Shown: piece after piece, positions 12,604-13,286 of the stretch
How positions within the stretch are numbered: the stretch's first letter is position 1
Layout: the number at the start of each line of letters is the position of its first letter
From: SZUA-230 sp964581095
Lineage (GTDB): Bacteria; Bacteroidota; Bacteroidia; Cytophagales; Cyclobacteriaceae
Length of the DNA: 13,286 nt
Direction of reading: 5' to 3'
Assembly (NCBI GenBank): GCA_964581095.1
Contig: CAZONK010000084.1
Location: forward strand, 1 to 13,286
Notes under the pieces: generated by a model
The model's input: the letters and a program-made list of their open reading frames with translations, nothing else
Databases searched by the model: none
What the model was told of the DNA's origin: nothing
Program-made: the position numbers and the translations under genes

Positions 12604-13221
12604 TTACATAGCTGTCTGCTTTTGGGATTTCGTATTTGATCTAATTCTAGAGAGGGTTCCAGGGTCGGTCAATTTGGTTGTGCGGTAAATATAGTCATGC
12701 ACAATTCGCAAAGCAACATCGGAATAATTCCCTGAGTGAAAATTGAATTGAATTCGACCGATTAGATTAGAGAGTTCATCATCAGGTTCAATCCTGTTTG
12801 CTGAGGTTTGGATTCCTTTAGATATTAGATTGTGATATATGGCTGTTCCGTGATAAGGTCTGTATTGAAATACACTAGTCCTAAAATCGGATCCATACCT
12901 AAGTGAAGCTGTTTTCAGCTTGCAAGCCAATTCGTACGTCATATCCATATCTTCATGGCTTTCCTCCGGGATTCCGTATATGAAGTAACCCTTAATATTG
13001 ATTCCTGCTCTAAGAATACCAATTAAGTTCTTGAGTATGACTCCTGTGTCATGTGTCTTGTTTATAGATTTTAAAATTTTTGGTGAACCCGATTCAATCC
13101 CAATAAAAAGCTCTTTACAACCGCTTTTCTTCAAATCCCTCAATGTTGATTTATCAATCTTGTTGAACGTAGTAACATGGGCCATTGACCGCCATTGGAA
13201 ACTGTTATGCTTCGCCCGCAA
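12604..13221 (-). CDS. Radical SAM protein, 5'-truncated (C-terminal half)
   Basis: The sequence fits the second half of a cobalamin-type radical SAM enzyme: DLKKSGCKELFIGIESGSPK (29-48), LKSINKTHDTGVILKNL (50-66), AGINIKGYFIYGIPEESHED (72-91) and QYRPYHGTAIYHNLISKGI (119-137). The CxxxCxxC iron-sulfur motif and any B12-binding domain should lie further upstream and are absent. The nominal start is a TTG at 13221, but convincing family sequence begins only near NSFQWRSMAHV (about 13205). Beyond it the DNA becomes GC-richer and unrelated. The frame runs open to 13275 without any recognisable motif. The gene is therefore cut by a rearrangement or an assembly join. Its 3' end overlaps the UDG-like frame by at least 63 nt, indicating a linked pair. 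Substrate unknown. Confidence 0.7.
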   Translation of the reverse strand: MRAKHNSFQWRSMAHVTTFNKIDKSTLRDLKKSGCKELFIGIESGSPKILKSINKTHDTGVILKNLIGILRAGINIKGYFIYGIPEESHEDMDMTYELACKLKTASLRYGSDFRTSVFQYRPYHGTAIYHNLISKGIQTSANRIEPDDELSNLIGRIQFNFHSGNYSDVALRIVHDYIYRTTKLTDPGTLSRIRSNTKSQKQTAM

Positions 13222-13286
13222 GAAGTTGCATCGACGCGAGGCCGGAGAGTACCGAGATCGTGTAGTGCTGGAGCATCATTGCGCTT
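13211..13286. other. GC-rich terminal segment of different composition
   Basis: About 58% G+C (44 of 76 bases, counted by eye), against about 40% for the neighbouring DNA. It interrupts the radical SAM gene. On the minus strand one frame reads MMLQHYTISVLSGLASMQLL then AGEA and a stop at TAA (13208-13206); on the plus strand another frame is open from the ATG at 13207 to the edge. Neither is recognised. It may be another genome joined in assembly, or a genuine insertion. Confidence 0.45.

Noticed and set aside
12054..13221. The pair as the known rSAM/UDG DNA-repair pair (TIGR03916/TIGR03914-type)
   Set aside because: The radical SAM fragment resembles the BchE/B12-type enzymes rather than that family, so I did not assign it.

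Overview
The window looks like a chromosomal segment, possibly a whole metagenomic contig, from an environmental member of the Bacteroidota. The base composition is AT-rich. Several promoters match the Bacteroidota -7 consensus TAnnTTTG, most genes have no clear Shine-Dalgarno sequence, and LysS carries the C-terminal extension common in this phylum. A lipoprotein GH130 enzyme, a short RpoD-like sigma factor and an orphan Pycsar-effector-like membrane protein also fit. I cannot place it below phylum.

Layout. At the left edge is the N-terminal 235 codons of a DAHP synthase (minus strand, cut by the window). It is divergent from a stand-alone proline dehydrogenase, which is followed by lysS. 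Tail to tail with lysS is a minus-strand regulatory block, listed here in order of increasing coordinate: a small PAS protein (3950-4423), an RpoD-like sigma factor (4583-5449), a NarL/LuxR-type response regulator (5668-6306) and a large membrane sensor kinase with a periplasmic solute-binding domain (6317-8620). The kinase and response regulator form a 10-nt-spaced operon. The PAS and sigma genes each have their own promoter. The two promoters share an inverted repeat, TACCTA-N10-TAGGTA, with exactly 31 bp between it and the -7 element in both. Its half-sites fit the NarL heptamer consensus. The simplest model is a signalling cascade: periplasmic ligand, then kinase, then response regulator, then activation of sigma and PAS. 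This is inference, but it is the most interesting system in the window.

Divergent from the kinase is a 188-aa PycTM (DUF5706) protein with no cyclase beside it. A convergent minus-strand pair follows: a GH130 lipoprotein whose last codons run into a REP-like repeat, and a four-helix membrane protein of the phage-holin-4-2 family.

The right end (about 11.3-13.3 kb) is an accessory or integration region. It holds an intact tRNA-Asn followed by a perfect 18-bp hairpin and an 11-bp-period tandem repeat, then the 3' half of a CAT-anticodon tRNA with a terminator and a second 11-bp-period repeat. Next comes a C-terminal tyrosine-recombinase fragment, then a minus-strand pair: a truncated radical SAM protein and a uracil-DNA-glycosylase-superfamily protein whose conserved N-terminus lies in frame upstream of any standard start codon. 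The last ~75 bases are markedly richer in GC and interrupt the radical SAM gene, so they may be a chimeric join or a real insertion boundary.
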